From assembly GCA_011947345.1 (NCBI GenBank), contig JAAVTG010000313.1, positions 1-26,723 of the forward strand: 26,723 nucleotides of DNA, given 5' to 3'. This stretch comes from Phytophthora quininea. Its lineage: Eukaryota; Oomycota; Peronosporomycetes; Peronosporales; Peronosporaceae. Position 1 is the first letter of the stretch, and every line of letters begins with the position of its first letter. A model generated the notes under the pieces. The model did no database searches. It was given only the letters and a program-made list of their open reading frames with translations, and had not been told where the DNA came from. The position numbers and the translations under genes were made by a program. Shown one piece after another: positions 1 through 9,519 of the stretch.

Positions 1-138
1 GCTCGGAGAGGGTCCAGAGTTAGTGGCGGGGTGGCAGGGAGTGCGGTGACGCGTGCGCGCGGAAGCACGGGTCCGTGTGAAGCGCAGGGGAGCGGTAAAT
101 CGGATTTTGGAAACGGGTGCGGGATGGGTCTGTTATCC

Positions 139-211
139 GGGGATGTAGCTCAAATGGTAGAGCGCTCGCTTAGCATGCGAGAGGTACAGGGATCGATACC
201 CTGCTTCTCCA
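139..211 (+). tRNA. tRNA-Ala(AGC), array copy 1
   Basis: Cloverleaf of 73 nt: acceptor GGGGATG/CTTCTCC, D stem GCTC/GAGC, anticodon stem CTCGC/GCGAG with loop TTAGCAT (anticodon AGC), T stem CAGGG/CCCTG with loop ATCGATA, discriminator A. The G3:U70 wobble pair, the classic alanine identity element, is present. Acceptor positions 6 and 67 are both U, an unpaired mismatch seen in every copy. No CCA is encoded. tRNA-His follows after a single nucleotide, so the two are probably one Pol III transcript using the internal A and B boxes. Confidence 0.95.
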
Positions 212-212
212 G

Positions 213-284
213 GCGTGTGTAGTATAGTGGTCAGTACCTCACCTTGTGGCGGTGAAATCCCTGGTTCGAATCCGGGCACGCGCA
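213..284 (+). tRNA. tRNA-His(GTG), array copy 1
   Basis: Cloverleaf of 72 nt: acceptor GCGTGTG/CACGCGC, D stem GTAT/GTAC, anticodon stem TCACC/GGTGA with loop TTGTGGC (anticodon GTG at 246-248), T arm CCTGG-TTCGAAT-CCGGG matching a B box, discriminator A284. The only base between this gene and tRNA-Ala, G212, sits at the -1 position. Histidine tRNAs carry G-1; eukaryotes usually add it after transcription with Thg1. A T4 run at 307-310 can terminate Pol III. Confidence 0.95.
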
Positions 285-306
285 CTCTTATGTTCGTTAT
301 GCTGCG

Positions 307-310
307 TTTT
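307..310 (+). terminator. Likely Pol III terminator (T4) after the tRNA pair, one per unit
   Basis: The first run of four T after tRNA-His lies 22 bases past its 3' end. Equivalent runs are at 1131, 1954, 2778, 3603, 4427 and 5251. T4 is the minimal eukaryotic Pol III stop signal; use here is inferred. Confidence 0.5.
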
Positions 311-455
311 GCACCACTCCACTGCCTCTCCTGCGCTCGCGGACGCTCTGTGGAGCCGCTGCAGACCTCCCCACGTCCGAGTGAACCCCACACCAAGGTT
401 TCGGACCGGGAACGTCGCCACAGACTTGGAAGTATGGAGCGCATCGAGCCGACTT

Positions 456-525
456 TACATTCATGGAAGTCGGTCGTATCGAAGGTAAGGTACATTCATG
501 GAAGTCGGTCGTATCGAAGGTAAGG
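456..525 (+). repeat. 35-bp direct duplication inside every array unit
   Basis: Two adjacent, perfect 35-bp copies (456-490 and 491-525) that start TACATTCATGGAAGTCGG and end CGAAGGTAAGG. The same doublet recurs at 1280-1349, 2103-2172, 2928-2997, 3752-3821, 4576-4645 and 5400-5469. All units having exactly two copies means the duplication predates array amplification or has been homogenised. The rest of the ~680-bp spacer holds no RNA gene or reading frame I recognise. Confidence 0.95.
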
Positions 526-962
526 CGTATTGGACGCAACTAGAGTGGACGCCCCAGCGTGTGTGAAGAGCGAGACGTGGCTTTCGACGTCACGGGAACG
601 AGTTGTCTTAAGGCTGACGCCTCCAAGGGCGGACACATCGAACCCGCCTGCCGACCGATGCGAGTCGCTCCAACTTGGCGCTCGATCCTTGTCAGACCGT
701 GTTGCTACCTCCCCATTGCCATGACGACCCGCCACGAGCTAATCCGACGTCCATGAGCGTCGTGAACGGGGTATTCGATGTGGTGCGATACAGGCGATGC
801 TGCGTCGAGTAGGATGTGTTGGAAGCTCCGGAGAGGGTCCAGAGTTAGTGGCGGGGTGGCAGGGAGTGCGGTGACGCGTGCGCGCGGAAGCACGGGTCCG
901 TGTGAAGCGCAGGGGAGCGGTAAATCGGATTTTGAAACGGGTGCGGGATGGGTCTGTTATCC

Positions 963-1035
963 GGGGATGTAGCTCAAATGGTAGAGCGCTCGCTTAGCAT
1001 GCGAGAGGTACAGGGATCGATACCCTGCTTCTCCA
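963..1035 (+). tRNA. tRNA-Ala(AGC), array copy 2
   Basis: Sequence identical to the copy at 139-211, including G3:U70 and the U6-U67 mismatch. The upstream flank has one fewer G in ATTTTGAAACGGG than the other units. Confidence 0.95.
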
Positions 1036-1036
1036 G

Positions 1037-1108
1037 GCGTGTGTAGTATAGTGGTCAGTACCTCACCTTGTGGCGGTGAAATCCCTGGTTCGAATCCGGG
1101 CACGCGCA
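1037..1108 (+). tRNA. tRNA-His(GTG), array copy 2
   Basis: Identical to 213-284; G1036 is the only base between it and tRNA-Ala. T4 run at 1131-1134. Confidence 0.95.
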
Positions 1109-1785
1109 CTCTTATGTTCGTTATGCTGCGTTTTGCACCACTCCACTGCCTCTCCTGCGCTCGCGGACGCTCTGTGGAGCCGCTGCAGACCTCCCCACGT
1201 CCGAGTGAACCCCACACCAAGGTTTCGGACCGGGAACGTCGCCACAGACTTGGAAGTATGGAGCGCATCGAGCCGACTTTACATTCATGGAAGTCGGTCG
1301 TATCGAAGGTAAGGTACATTCATGGAAGTCGGTCGTATCGAAGGTAAGGCGTATTGGACGCAACTAGAGGACGCCCCAGCGTGTGTGAAGAGCGAGACGT
1401 GGCTTTCGACGTCACGGGAACGAGTTGTCTTAAGGCTGACGCCTCCAAGGGCGGACACATCGAACCCGCCTGCCGACCGATGCGAGTCGCTCCAACTTGG
1501 CGCTCGATCCTTGTCAGACCGTGTTGCTACCTCCCCATTGCCATGACGACCCGCCACGAGCTAATCCGACGTCCATGAGCGTCGTGAACGGGGTATTCGA
1601 TGTGGTGCGATACAGGCGATGCTGCGTCGAGTAGGATGTGTTGGAAGCTCCGGAGAGGGTCCAGAGTTAGTGGCGGGGTGGCAGGGAGTGCGGTGACGCG
1701 TGCGCGCGGAAGCACGGGTCCGTGTGAAGCGCAGGGGAGCGGTAAATCGGATTTTGGAAACGGGTGCGGGATGGGTCTGTTATCC

Positions 1786-1858
1786 GGGGATGTAGCTCAA
1801 ATGGTAGAGCGCTCGCTTAGCATGCGAGAGGTACAGGGATCGATACCCTGCTTCTCCA
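1786..1858 (+). tRNA. tRNA-Ala(AGC), array copy 3
   Basis: Identical to the copy at 139-211, anticodon AGC, same acceptor mismatch. Confidence 0.95.
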
Positions 1859-1859
1859 G

Positions 1860-1931
1860 GCGTGTGTAGTATAGTGGTCAGTACCTCACCTTGTGGCGGT
1901 GAAATCCCTGGTTCGAATCCGGGCACGCGCA
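1860..1931 (+). tRNA. tRNA-His(GTG), array copy 3
   Basis: Identical to 213-284; G1859 lies at -1. T4 run at 1954-1957. Confidence 0.95.
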
Positions 1932-2609
1932 CTCTTATGTTCGTTATGCTGCGTTTTGCACCACTCCACTGCCTCTCCTGCGCTCGCGGACGCTCTGTGG
2001 AGCCGCTGCAGACCTCCCCACGTCCGAGTGAACCCCACACCAAGGTTTCGGACCGGGAACGTCGCCACAGACTTGGAAGTATGGAGCGCATCGAGCCGAC
2101 TTTACATTCATGGAAGTCGGTCGTATCGAAGGTAAGGTACATTCATGGAAGTCGGTCGTATCGAAGGTAAGGCGTATTGGACGCAACTAGAGGACGCCCC
2201 CAGCGTGTGTGAAGAGCGAGACGTGGCTTTCGACGTCACGGGAACGAGTTGTCTTAAGGCTGACGCCTCCAAGGGCGGACACATCGAACCCGCCTGCCGA
2301 CCGATGCGAGTCGCTCCAACTTGGCGCTCGATCCTTGTCAGACCGTGTTGCTACCTCCCCATTGCCATGACGACCCGCCACGAGCTAATCCGACGTCCAT
2401 GAGCGTCGTGAACGGGGTATTCGATGTGGTGCGATACAGGCGATGCTGCGTCGAGTAGGATGTGTTGGAAGCTCCGGAGAGGGTCCAGAGTTAGTGGCGG
2501 GGTGGCAGGGAGTGCGGTGACGCGTGCGCGCGGAAGCACGGGTCCGTGTGAAGCGCAGGGGAGCGGTAAATCGGATTTTGGAAACGGGTGCGGGATGGGT
2601 CTGTTATCC

Positions 2610-2682
2610 GGGGATGTAGCTCAAATGGTAGAGCGCTCGCTTAGCATGCGAGAGGTACAGGGATCGATACCCTGCTTCTCCA
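2610..2682 (+). tRNA. tRNA-Ala(AGC), array copy 4
   Basis: Identical to the copy at 139-211, anticodon AGC, same acceptor mismatch. Confidence 0.95.
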
Positions 2683-2683
2683 G

Positions 2684-2755
2684 GCGTGTGTAGTATAGTG
2701 GTCAGTACCTCACCTTGTGGCGGTGAAATCCCTGGTTCGAATCCGGGCACGCGCA
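2684..2755 (+). tRNA. tRNA-His(GTG), array copy 4
   Basis: Identical to 213-284; G2683 lies at -1. T4 run at 2778-2781. The spacer of this unit has five C instead of four near 2840. Confidence 0.95.
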
Positions 2756-3434
2756 CTCTTATGTTCGTTATGCTGCGTTTTGCACCACTCCACTGCCTCT
2801 CCTGCGCTCGCGGACGCTCTGTGGAGCCGCTGCAGACCTCCCCCACGTCCGAGTGAACCCCACACCAAGGTTTCGGACCGGGAACGTCGCCACAGACTTG
2901 GAAGTATGGAGCGCATCGAGCCGACTTTACATTCATGGAAGTCGGTCGTATCGAAGGTAAGGTACATTCATGGAAGTCGGTCGTATCGAAGGTAAGGCGT
3001 ATTGGACGCAACTAGAGGACGCCCCCAGCGTGTGTGAAGAGCGAGACGTGGCTTTCGACGTCACGGGAACGAGTTGTCTTAAGGCTGACGCCTCCAAGGG
3101 CGGACACATCGAACCCGCCTGCCGACCGATGCGAGTCGCTCCAACTTGGCGCTCGATCCTTGTCAGACCGTGTTGCTACCTCCCCATTGCCATGACGACC
3201 CGCCACGAGCTAATCCGACGTCCATGAGCGTCGTGAACGGGGTATTCGATGTGGTGCGATACAGGCGATGCTGCGTCGAGTAGGATGTGTTGGAAGCTCC
3301 GGAGAGGGTCCAGAGTTAGTGGCGGGGTGGCAGGGAGTGCGGTGACGCGTGCGCGCGGAAGCACGGGTCCGTGTGAAGCGCAGGGGAGCGGTAAATCGGA
3401 TTTTGGAAACGGGTGCGGGATGGGTCTGTTATCC

Positions 3435-3507
3435 GGGGATGTAGCTCAAATGGTAGAGCGCTCGCTTAGCATGCGAGAGGTACAGGGATCGATACCCTGC
3501 TTCTCCA
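3435..3507 (+). tRNA. tRNA-Ala(AGC), array copy 5
   Basis: Identical to the copy at 139-211, anticodon AGC, same acceptor mismatch. Confidence 0.95.
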
Positions 3508-3508
3508 G

Positions 3509-3580
3509 GCGTGTGTAGTATAGTGGTCAGTACCTCACCTTGTGGCGGTGAAATCCCTGGTTCGAATCCGGGCACGCGCA
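3509..3580 (+). tRNA. tRNA-His(GTG), array copy 5
   Basis: Identical to 213-284; G3508 lies at -1. T4 run at 3603-3606. Confidence 0.95.
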
Positions 3581-4258
3581 CTCTTATGTTCGTTATGCTG
3601 CGTTTTGCACCACTCCACTGCCTCTCCTGCGCTCGCGGACGCTCTGTGGAGCCGCTGCAGACCTCCCCACGTCCGAGTGAACCCCACACCAAGGTTTCGG
3701 ACCGGGAACGTCGCCACAGACTTGGAAGTATGGAGCGCATCGAGCCGACTTTACATTCATGGAAGTCGGTCGTATCGAAGGTAAGGTACATTCATGGAAG
3801 TCGGTCGTATCGAAGGTAAGGCGTATTGGACGCAACTAGAGGACGCCCCCAGCGTGTGTGAAGAGCGAGACGTGGCTTTCGACGTCACGGGAACGAGTTG
3901 TCTTAAGGCTGACGCCTCCAAGGGCGGACACATCGAACCCGCCTGCCGACCGATGCGAGTCGCTCCAACTTGGCGCTCGATCCTTGTCAGACCGTGTTGC
4001 TACCTCCCCATTGCCATGACGACCCGCCACGAGCTAATCCGACGTCCATGAGCGTCGTGAACGGGGTATTCGATGTGGTGCGATACAGGCGATGCTGCGT
4101 CGAGTAGGATGTGTTGGAAGCTCCGGAGAGGGTCCAGAGTTAGTGGCGGGGTGGCAGGGAGTGCGGTGACGCGTGCGCGCGGAAGCACGGGTCCGTGTGA
4201 AGCGCAGGGGAGCGGTAAATCGGATTTTGGAAACGGGTGCGGGATGGGTCTGTTATCC

Positions 4259-4331
4259 GGGGATGTAGCTCAAATGGTAGAGCGCTCGCTTAGCATGCGA
4301 GAGGTACAGGGATCGATACCCTGCTTCTCCA
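4259..4331 (+). tRNA. tRNA-Ala(AGC), array copy 6
   Basis: Identical to the copy at 139-211, anticodon AGC, same acceptor mismatch. Confidence 0.95.
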
Positions 4332-4332
4332 G

Positions 4333-4404
4333 GCGTGTGTAGTATAGTGGTCAGTACCTCACCTTGTGGCGGTGAAATCCCTGGTTCGAATCCGGGCACG
4401 CGCA
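4333..4404 (+). tRNA. tRNA-His(GTG), array copy 6
   Basis: Identical to 213-284; G4332 lies at -1. T4 run at 4427-4430. Confidence 0.95.
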
Positions 4405-5082
4405 CTCTTATGTTCGTTATGCTGCGTTTTGCACCACTCCACTGCCTCTCCTGCGCTCGCGGACGCTCTGTGGAGCCGCTGCAGACCTCCCCACGTCCGA
4501 GTGAACCCCACACCAAGGTTTCGGACCGGGAACGTCGCCACAGACTTGGAAGTATGGAGCGCATCGAGCCGACTTTACATTCATGGAAGTCGGTCGTATC
4601 GAAGGTAAGGTACATTCATGGAAGTCGGTCGTATCGAAGGTAAGGCGTATTGGACGCAACTAGAGGACGCCCCCAGCGTGTGTGAAGAGCGAGACGTGGC
4701 TTTCGACGTCACGGGAACGAGTTGTCTTAAGGCTGACGCCTCCAAGGGCGGACACATCGAACCCGCCTGCCGACCGATGCGAGTCGCTCCAACTTGGCGC
4801 TCGATCCTTGTCAGACCGTGTTGCTACCTCCCCATTGCCATGACGACCCGCCACGAGCTAATCCGACGTCCATGAGCGTCGTGAACGGGGTATTCGATGT
4901 GGTGCGATACAGGCGATGCTGCGTCGAGTAGGATGTGTTGGAAGCTCCGGAGAGGGTCCAGAGTTAGTGGCGGGGTGGCAGGGAGTGCGGTGACGCGTGC
5001 GCGCGGAAGCACGGGTCCGTGTGAAGCGCAGGGGAGCGGTAAATCGGATTTTGGAAACGGGTGCGGGATGGGTCTGTTATCC

Positions 5083-5155
5083 GGGGATGTAGCTCAAATG
5101 GTAGAGCGCTCGCTTAGCATGCGAGAGGTACAGGGATCGATACCCTGCTTCTCCA
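5083..5155 (+). tRNA. tRNA-Ala(AGC), array copy 7
   Basis: Identical to the copy at 139-211. It is the last tRNA-Ala of the array. Confidence 0.95.
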
Positions 5156-5156
5156 G

Positions 5157-5228
5157 GCGTGTGTAGTATAGTGGTCAGTACCTCACCTTGTGGCGGTGAA
5201 ATCCCTGGTTCGAATCCGGGCACGCGCA
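5157..5228 (+). tRNA. tRNA-His(GTG), array copy 7
   Basis: Identical to 213-284; G5156 lies at -1. T4 run at 5251-5254. A further 657 bp of unit spacer follows before the array breaks off. Confidence 0.95.
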
Positions 5229-5885
5229 CTCTTATGTTCGTTATGCTGCGTTTTGCACCACTCCACTGCCTCTCCTGCGCTCGCGGACGCTCTGTGGAGC
5301 CGCTGCAGACCTCCCCACGTCCGAGTGAACCCCACACCAAGGTTTCGGACCGGGAACGTCGCCACAGACTTGGAAGTATGGAGCGCATCGAGCCGACTTT
5401 ACATTCATGGAAGTCGGTCGTATCGAAGGTAAGGTACATTCATGGAAGTCGGTCGTATCGAAGGTAAGGCGTATTGGACGCAACTAGAGGACGCCCCCAG
5501 CGTGTGTGAAGAGCGAGACGTGGCTTTCGACGTCACGGGAACGAGTTGTCTTAAGGCTGACGCCTCCAAGGGCGGACACATCGAACCCGCCTGCCGACCG
5601 ATGCGAGTCGCTCCAACTTGGCGCTCGATCCTTGTCAGACCGTGTTGCTACCTCCCCATTGCCATGACGACCCGCCACGAGCTAATCCGACGTCCATGAG
5701 CGTCGTGAACGGGGTATTCGATGTGGTGCGATACAGGCGATGCTGCGTCGAGTAGGATGTGTTGGAAGCTCCGGAGAGGGTCCAGAGTTAGTGGCGGGGT
5801 GGCAGGGAGTGCGGTGACGCGTGCGCGCGGAAGCACGGGTCCGTGTGAAGCGCAGGGGAGCGGTAAATCGGATTTTGGAAACGGG

Positions 5886-6647
5886 GGCGTGATGAACCCG
5901 TTCTCGATTGTTGTCGTGATTCGCTACATGCAACTTTGTCTCATCGTTGTATAGTTATCGGTTAGTCCAAGGGAAAGTCAATACTGCCACCGATGCTTTC
6001 CCTGCTTACCGTATTATTGTGACCCAAAAGGTGGAGAGGTCAATGTGGTCCATGAGCAGCAGTACCCATTGGCTAATGTGCGGCTTGTCCATTCCCAGCT
6101 CGATGACGAGGAGATGCAAGCCAACGCCCCGCAATACCCAAAATCCTTCCAAAGAAGGCGTTCGGATCACACACCATTTTGCAGTCGTCGTCTGGGCAAG
6201 GCATTATTCCAGCGTCGCCCCGCTCATCAGTGCTCGACTTCTACCACATATCTCTAATGCATCCTGGGTGTACAGGACGATTTTGACAATGAAGGGTGCA
6301 GTGACTTGGTCAGACATGCTCCAAGCTGTCGAAGCCTATGTGCGTGCGGGTGCAACCTATCAGTAGTAGGAGCCCTCTCCCAATAATTTGGAGGGCGGTT
6401 CCCAGAGCAGTTGCTGGACTGATATCGCTGTGGACGTCGTATTCTCGACCAAGGCGATAGCGTTGTTAGATACACTGAGCGAGTACATGACTGAAGATTC
6501 AAAACACATTGACGTCCACAGTATTTGGATCCGAGTGTTGAATGACAAGGAATATCAAGCGTGCGTGCGCATAACTCGCGGGACCACCAGAGCAACACAC
6601 AATTGGCGCTTTCGGTACCGGACACAACACTGACATTGTTGGTACTA
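5886..6647. other. Unassigned sequence between tRNA array and Helitron
   Basis: No recognised gene. Plus-strand frames of 139 codons (5947-6366) and 81 codons (6388-6633) are open, but the composition is mixed and neither shows a domain I can name. They may be relics of one or more mobile elements. The left edge is the abrupt end of the tRNA array and the right edge is the inferred 3' end of the Helitron. Confidence 0.5.
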
Positions 6648-6675
6648 CTAGCCGAGCGCCGCCGCTACGCGGCGG
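6648..6675 (-). repeat. Helitron 3' terminus: hairpin plus CTAG
   Basis: CCGCCGC (6659-6665), loop TAC, GCGGCGG (6669-6675): a perfect 7-bp stem. Read on the minus strand it is followed by 7 nt and then CTAG, with T as the next base outside. A short hairpin just inside a CTRR end is the 3' signature of Helitrons. Confidence 0.75.
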
Positions 6676-6707
6676 TGGGTTATGGTTGGATGCAGCTGTG
6701 TGGACCG

Positions 6708-6733
6708 CCCGCCTCCGCTACGCTCCCGGCGGG
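6708..6733 (-). repeat. Second subterminal GC inverted repeat of the Helitron
   Basis: CCCGCC (6708-6713) pairs with GGCGGG (6728-6733) across 14 nt containing CGCTACG, a string also found in the terminal hairpin. It may be a duplicated or older terminator hairpin. Confidence 0.5.
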
Positions 6734-6903
6734 ATGATGTAGCTTTTACACGAATTAGCAAGTAGTTTAATCTAAAACGTACAGGCGTATAAAATGCTTT
6801 ATAAACACATGAAAATTGCCAAGTGCCATTTGTCCAACATAAAGCTAGGTTCTAGTTCGTAGTGGCAAGCTACTACATCTAGCCTAGAAATTCACCTCGA
6901 CTC

Positions 6904-7823
6904 CTAATCGAAAATCTGCGTGTACACGATGTTTCTCGTGTACACTCCTCCGTCCGGGTCTACGAACTCTGGATACTCAATCAACGCCTTGAACTTGCTT
7001 CGGGAGGTCACGCGAGACAACGCGACCCCAAGTTTAACACCGTCTGACCTTGGGCCGTGTTAATCGCCATGGAGAATGCTGGTTGCACGGGGAACTGCTT
7101 TCGTCGTAGCCGGAAGGGGAAATCGGAGTTGTCGTCGTCGCTCACGAACATAATTCTCGGGATCAGTACTTCTTGGCCTGCTCGTAGCTCTAACGACGTG
7201 GTCCTTCAAGTCGACGATTCGTAGACGCGTTCCGTTGCACAGTCCAAGATCTGGGCTCAGATTTCTCATCATCATGATGAAGATGACCTTCTTGAGCAGT
7301 AGTCTGTGAGGTGGAATCCCGTTCATGTTCACCGAGTGGAGGAACTCCTGCTCGAAAACGTTCTGTCATCATCCTCCACCGAGTCCACAGACAAATACTC
7401 CCGCGCTGTCTCCGGAAGTCGAGCTGCGACTGCCTCGTTGATTCTCCGTACCGTCTCATTCGTAGTCGTCAAAATCGTCCGGCTGGCAAAATAATCATCA
7501 CTCGCAACCTCCGGATTGGCAACGTCGGCATACATTGCGTCAATGATGCGGGTCATACCCCTTGGTATTGCCCCTGGAGCTATTTCCTCGTCCTTGTCGT
7601 CTTCTACAGGAGGATTCGGGATCAGCATATCAGCTGGAATCTTGATGTAGTCATTGCCAAGATCTGCACGTTTTTCATGCCGACCCTCTACAACGGCAAG
7701 CGAAAATTCAGAGAAAGAGAGGATATCCTCGTCGCTTTGTCCTGTCCCCTCGCTCCCAATGCGCATATTCTGTATTAACCGAACCTGCAAAAATGTCTCC
7801 ACAGAGGCGATTCCTTTATACAC
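6904..7823 (-). pseudogene. Helitron helicase, C-terminal part (broken)
   Basis: C-terminal half of the PIF1-like helicase. One frame from 7823 gives the segment containing TTTNETVRRINE. The next (to about 7195) gives NGIPPHRLLLKK and LCNGTRLRIVDL, the usual late Helitron helicase motifs. A third gives INTAQGQT and then ALSRVTSRSKFKAL, ending at a TAG at 6904-6906. Shifts lie at an A4 run (7355-7358) and near 7195. The stretch between QGQT and ALSRVTS is shorter than in typical PIF1 helicases, implying a small deletion near 7035. Roughly 250 bp then separate the stop from the 3' hairpin. Confidence 0.75.
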
Positions 7824-8758
7824 GCGTTGATCGTTTCTGTAGGCGTGCCTCTCTTCACGACAGGAAGGATCTGGCGGAAATCTCCTGAAAGGACAAAAAT
7901 CTTTCCGCCGAAAGGCTCCCTGGGGTTATCCACAATGTCCCGTAGCGTTCGGTCGACAGCCTCAAACGCGTGGCGATGCGTCATCGGAGCTTCATCCCAA
8001 ATGACCAAACTGGTCTGCTGGATAAGCTTGCGATGGTGCGACTGTTTGAAAATCGAACACGTAGAATCCTTGCCCAGTTTCAGCGGAATTTTGAAAGTGG
8101 AATGCGCCGTACGCCCGCCCATGAGAAGCAGAGATGCAATTCCACTGGATGCAACAGCAAGTGCAATCTTCCCATCCAGACGCACCCTGGCCAAAATGTG
8201 TCGAAGTAGCGTAGACTTTCTCGTTCCACCAGGCCCATCAACAAAGAAAAGCTTTTGTGAAATTTCCCGCGTGGATGACCTGCCCCCTTCGTTACGCGAA
8301 GCGCTGGTCGTCGATACCTCATGTCCTGACTCGGCTTCGACGGCTTGTATGATCTGGTCGAATACGGCTTTCTGCCCTTCGTTGAGTTTAGTCTCGTCGC
8401 GAACAATAGCCTCCAATGTCCTTGTGCTGTAGCTTTTCTCGCGGCGTATGAGATTGTTGTCGAGAAGAGACTCTCGAACCAAACTCGGGAAATCACTCAA
8501 CTGCGGAAGGTCAAAATCGGTCACAGCATACCCACTCACCTTTAGCAAATCGTTCACGCTTTTTAGCGTCTCAAACGTCACCACAGTCTCTCGTGTAGAC
8601 TCGGGGAGATCCCGGTGCTTATGCGCTATGTCCCAATTCAATTCCTCATAGAATTGGTCCCACAACCCGCGGATGTCGCTTGGCATCGAGTACACTAACA
8701 GTGTACTGAAGAGCTGTCGAAGTTGGTATGGCATCTGAAAACTTGCAGCCTCTGTCAT
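7775..8758 (-). pseudogene. Helitron helicase, PIF1-type ATPase core (broken)
   Basis: A 327-codon open segment with the PIF1/RecD-like helicase core: a Walker A region (GPGGTRKS, segment residues 175-182), Walker B VIWDEAPM, and GDFRQILPV of motif III. In Walker A the glycine normally preceding Lys is Arg (AGA), a one-base change expected to hurt ATP binding. The segment joins the Rep part upstream once the insertion at 8764-9519 is removed. Downstream it shifts frame at a run of five A (7789-7793, plus strand); six would keep the frame into the next segment. Confidence 0.85.
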
Positions 8759-8763
8759 GCATG

Positions 8764-9519
8764 TGTCGTCGCGGGCATCGCGAACTGGTGCAAGCGTAAT
8801 TGCAATAGTGTGGTATTTCTTGGGTCGGGCTGTTGGACGTCCTTATCCGGCAGATGCCGGCGCTGCACAACCGTGGCGTCTCCTGCTCAGGTAGCAGGAC
8901 CTCCCAGGCAGAGGGTCCATCCAGGCGATGGGTGACGTTCACAGGAGCCGGAGACGACATGGGCACCGGAGGCATCTGCTGTCCGCTCGGCACGGACCTG
9001 CAAACCCCTCAAGCAACCGAGTCACACACATGGAAAATGCAAGCACACTAGAACGCTGGAACTTCGGCAAGGATTCACCTCGCCAAGTTTACGGCCAGGT
9101 AGGCTACAACACCTCACCCACCCGAGCCCTGGTGGTCATCAACCACCACCCCAGTCTCTCCGTCCCAGGACTAGTCCGCACCCTCAGTAACCCACATGCA
9201 ACACTCCCATGAACTTAACTCACTCTCTTTCGCGTCAGTGCTCAGATAGCCCCTTTAGTGTTGACCGATCCTGTCAAACTCGAGACTGAGAGGCGGGTGG
9301 GCGCCTGCCCACCTCCGCGCTCTCCTACACTACCGAAGATCCTCTACCTACGTCCTTTCAGCTCCGCTTGAGCGCCTCCTCGACTGCGATCTTCGGCTTC
9401 CGTTACTAAATGCCGTCTACCGCTGGCAATCTTCTCTGTTTCGCCCTCTTCCTGCAACTACTCGCAGTTCGTGTCCTGTGCCATCTTGATGGTACCTGTG
9501 CGTCATCACCCTGCCTACT
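8764..9519. mobile_element. 756-bp insertion inside the Helitron, flanked by CATG duplication
   Basis: Minus-strand Helitron coding stops at TGA just inside this segment and resumes on the other side. Taking out 8764-9519 and one CATG restores one continuous frame reading EWVACMTEAASFQ. CATG occurs on both sides (8760-8763 and 9520-9523), as expected of a 4-bp target-site duplication. The plus strand begins TGTCGTCGCGGG, as LTRs begin with TG, but the other end reads CTGCCTACT without a clear CA. No terminal inverted repeat or transposase is visible. A solo LTR is my best guess. A 94-codon plus-strand frame (8928-9212) has no recognisable domain. Confidence 0.7.

Larger units (their letters stand above)
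1..5885 (+). repeat. Tandem array of ~824-bp units, each with tRNA-Ala and tRNA-His
   Basis: Head-to-tail repeats with tRNA-Ala starts at 139, 963, 1786, 2610, 3435, 4259 and 5083, so the period is 823-825 bp. Units differ only by rare changes: an extra TG before GGACGCCCC in the first unit (near 545), four versus five C in the same place in later units, five instead of four C near 2840, and one G missing near 932. The window opens inside a unit. The array ends at 5885, where the last copy diverges after AAACGGG, about 20 bp before the next tRNA-Ala would begin. Near-identity implies recent amplification or concerted evolution. No protein gene is supported inside a unit: the ORFs on both strands read through the tRNAs. 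Confidence 0.97.

Noticed and set aside
1..5885. CRISPR-like or satellite interpretation of the array
   Set aside because: Units are ~824 bp, contain complete cloverleaf tRNAs and lack unique spacers.
31..5954. Many 60-135-codon ORFs on both strands recurring every ~824 bp
   Set aside because: They translate through or antisense to the tRNAs and shared spacer, recur only because the unit repeats, and show no domain or codon signal.
7827..8432. Plus-strand 201-codon ORF
   Set aside because: Antisense of the PIF1 helicase core, which has unambiguous motifs on the minus strand.
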